NCBI GenBank assembly: GCA_002482685.1
Contig: DLGL01000004.1
Coordinates: forward strand, 1-7,465
From: Bacteriovoracaceae bacterium UBA7695
GTDB lineage: Bacteria; Bdellovibrionota; Bacteriovoracia; Bacteriovoracales; Bacteriovoracaceae
Direction: 5' to 3'
DNA: 7,465 bases
Shown here one piece after another: positions 5,611 to 7,465 of this stretch. The notes beneath the pieces were generated by a model, which was not told the DNA's origin, made no database searches, and worked only from the letters and a program-made list of their open reading frames with translations. The stretch's first letter is position 1. Every line of letters starts with the position of its first letter. Made by a program: the position numbers and the translations under genes.

Positions 5611-6465
5611 ATGAAACATCTATTAGAAATTATCAGGCTTTTGAGCTCTCATAAGCCCTATGTGTACTACTCATTGGCCTATGGTCTCTCCACTCTCATT
5701 GTACCACTTGGGGTTCAGTTCCTTGTCAATAATTTAGCTCTTTCTGGTTTGTGGTTGAATATTTCAGCCTTTATTATTTTTATAGTCATCGGGCTTATTC
5801 TTTCTCAGATAATAAAGCATTCGCAACTAATTATAGCTGAATCGCTTCAAAGAGAGATCTTTTGCATAGAGATTGAACAATGGAGAAATTTTAATCGGAA
5901 AGACTATTCTCATTACTATTTTGAAGTTCTGAATCTTCTAAAGTCCTTTTCTAAATCATATTCGAACCTGATTGAGTTGGGATTGGTTATGGTTTTCGGC
6001 CTAGCGACCATTGTAATGTTTCATCCAATGTTTCTACCAATTGCAATTATTATTGTCCTTATGATACTCCAGATCTATAAATCATCTTCTTCTGCTCTAG
6101 TATCTTCTATTAAGGAATCGGATGAGAAATATAAGATTTATGACATAATTCATTCAGAAAGACAGATTCAAGAACATGATTTACAAAGTTTTCTGGAGGC
6201 CCGGGACGGTCACTTCCGTTTTATTAGAAAGAATTCGTTTAAAATTTCTGCATTAGTCGTTATCATCCAAGCCTTTCTTCTTTCAGTTGGATGCTACCTC
6301 ATAAAAATTAACCAGCTTTCTGTAGGCCAATTGGTATCTGCTGAAATAATTATTTCAGGAATATTCATACCTTTATCTAAGCTTCCTTTGACCTTGGAAG
6401 CTGTCTACGATTACGAAACAAGTAAATATAAAATTAAAAAAGCAATGGAAGGTCAGAATGCGTGA
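5611..6465 (+). CDS. ABC exporter transmembrane domain protein lacking its own ATPase domain
   Basis: The protein has 284 residues with six hydrophobic segments at about 17-40, 47-69, 118-137, 139-157, 211-232 and 238-257, the pattern of a type I ABC exporter membrane domain. LSVGQLVSAEIIISGIFIPLSKL near the end and the following YDYETSKYKIKKAME resemble the TM6 and linker region of type I secretion and peptide exporters. There the usual protein continues into a nucleotide-binding domain. Here it stops, with no Walker A, signature or Walker B motif. The next frame is a complete adaptor, so no frameshifted ATPase is hidden. An ATPase must therefore come from another gene, or the protein is a non-canonical scaffold. 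The Shine-Dalgarno site is weak (AAGTAAG). The 3' end overlaps the adaptor by 8 bp. It acts in the inner membrane; the cargo is unknown. Confidence 0.8.
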   Translation: MKHLLEIIRLLSSHKPYVYYSLAYGLSTLIVPLGVQFLVNNLALSGLWLNISAFIIFIVIGLILSQIIKHSQLIIAESLQREIFCIEIEQWRNFNRKDYSHYYFEVLNLLKSFSKSYSNLIELGLVMVFGLATIVMFHPMFLPIAIIIVLMILQIYKSSSSALVSSIKESDEKYKIYDIIHSERQIQEHDLQSFLEARDGHFRFIRKNSFKISALVVIIQAFLLSVGCYLIKINQLSVGQLVSAEIIISGIFIPLSKLPLTLEAVYDYETSKYKIKKAMEGQNA

Positions 6466-7465
6466 TCTTCAAACTTTAATTAATCCCAAACTCCCTTTTG
6501 CACCCTCAAAAAATACGACTCTCAAGGCTATCATTGTATTCATTACCGTAGTTATGTTCTGTCCTTGGACTGCATTTACAGTTGGTAAGGGCCAAATCAC
6601 TGCTATTAATCCAAACGAGAGGGTGCAGACAATAACTGCTCCTCTTGGAGGATTTATTAAAACTTGGCATGTTAAGGAAGGTGATCGTGTAGAAGAGGGC
6701 CAAATTATCGCAGATCTAATTGATAATGATCCCTCTCTGCTTGATAGACTTGAAACAGAAAAAAATGCGGCGAAGACTGGCCTGGCCTCAGCGCAGCTAA
6801 TGATGGATACCGCTAAATTAGACTTAGAGAGACAGAAAAAGTTATTTGAACAAAATTTGTCATCGAGAAAAGACTATGAAAAAGCTAAGATCGAGTATTC
6901 CAAACTCGCCGTCGAACATTCAAAAAATTTAGCTACTCTCACTAAGTCTGAAACTCAACTTTCCCGTCAATCAACACAACGGATTGTCGCACCTAGAAAG
7001 GGCACGATAACAAGGATTATTCCTGGTGAAAGAGGTATGCTCATTAAAGCGGGGAATCCTATCGCGATATTTGCGCCAGATGTGAGGACCCCAGCTGTTG
7101 AACTCTGGGTTGATGGAAATGATGCTTCAATGTTAAGTCCTGGTCTGAATGCAGAACTCCAATTTGAAGGTTGGCCCGCTATTCAGATTGCTGGTTGGCC
7201 ATCCGTTGCGATTGGGACATTTAAAGGAAAGGTTCATCTCATTGATCAGGCGAGTTCTCATGATGGCAAATTCAGAGTTCTACTTGTGCCAGCATCCGAT
7301 TGGCCGAGTCAAAAAATTCTGCGACTTGGTGTTAATGCTAAGGGGTATATTAAATTACGAGATTCTTTTGTGATTAAAGAAATCTGGAGACAACTCAACG
7401 GTTTCCCTCCGGTGCTCGAACCAATACAGGATGAACTAAATAAGATGCTTTATAACAAAGAATCT
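6458..7465 (+). CDS. HlyD-family periplasmic adaptor (membrane fusion protein), 3' open
   Basis: The frame is open from ATG 6458 to the right edge, giving 336 residues; the end is probably near. GGAAGG (6447-6452) is 5 nt upstream of the ATG, which overlaps the previous stop as ATGCGTGA. A cytoplasmic tail precedes one membrane anchor at about 21-42. A lipoyl-like half motif follows at 60-88 (APLGGFIKTWHVKEGDRVEEG). The helical hairpin at about 92-172 is rich in Lys, Glu and Gln. The second lipoyl half is at 177-206 (VAPRKGTITRIIPGERG), then a beta-barrel to about 300, and IWRQLNGFPPVL at 309-320. Such adaptors bridge an inner-membrane exporter and a TolC-like outer-membrane channel. Its coupling to the membrane-domain gene makes them one exporter; the channel and ATPase genes are expected nearby but are not in view. 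Confidence 0.88.
   Translation, partial: MRDLQTLINPKLPFAPSKNTTLKAIIVFITVVMFCPWTAFTVGKGQITAINPNERVQTITAPLGGFIKTWHVKEGDRVEEGQIIADLIDNDPSLLDRLETEKNAAKTGLASAQLMMDTAKLDLERQKKLFEQNLSSRKDYEKAKIEYSKLAVEHSKNLATLTKSETQLSRQSTQRIVAPRKGTITRIIPGERGMLIKAGNPIAIFAPDVRTPAVELWVDGNDASMLSPGLNAELQFEGWPAIQIAGWPSVAIGTFKGKVHLIDQASSHDGKFRVLLVPASDWPSQKILRLGVNAKGYIKLRDSFVIKEIWRQLNGFPPVLEPIQDELNKMLYNKES

Noticed and set aside
6466..7465. Frameshifted ATPase domain continuing the ABC membrane protein
   Set aside because: No Walker A or ABC signature is evident; the region is fully occupied by an intact adaptor frame with its own ribosome site.

Overview
The window looks like a moderately AT-rich chromosome segment of a Gram-negative bacterium. 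The Gram-negative reading rests on a Sec signal peptide, a lipobox and a HlyD-type periplasmic adaptor. Gene content and style would suit the Bdellovibrionota or another former deltaproteobacterial lineage, but that placement is a weak inference with no marker gene behind it. There are eight protein genes. The first is cut by the left edge and the last by the right edge. I see no rRNA, tRNA, CRISPR array, insertion sequence or phage gene.

Left part (1-2701): the 3' portion of a GNAT acetyltransferase/nitrilase fusion on the plus strand converges on a secreted M28 zinc peptidase on the minus strand. No convincing intrinsic terminator lies in the 90-bp gap.

Middle (2702-3994): a divergent intergenic region carries a cluster of ATACAA/TTGTAT half-sites. 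It separates the peptidase from a two-gene plus-strand unit: a 50-residue lipoprotein whose stop codon overlaps the start of a NhaR-like LysR regulator (TAATG). Regulator, half-sites and divergent peptidase form a typical LysR layout, so the peptidase and/or lipoprotein may be its targets.

Right part (3995-7465): a good sigma-70-like promoter (TTCACA-17-TAAAAT) precedes two translationally coupled genes. One is a short ribosome-hibernation-factor-like protein (S30AE/HPF fold, probably starting at TTG). The other resembles the bacterial eRF1-like (baeRF) proteins. Pairing a ribosome-silencing fold with a release-factor-like protein is the most interesting part of the window and suggests a ribosome stalling, rescue or protection module. 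After a 104-bp gap with two inverted repeats comes an ABC-exporter membrane domain with no ATPase domain, overlapping by 8 bp a HlyD-family adaptor that runs off the right edge. The missing ATPase and an outer-membrane channel may lie downstream. Whether the ribosome pair and the exporter pair work together cannot be decided from this window.
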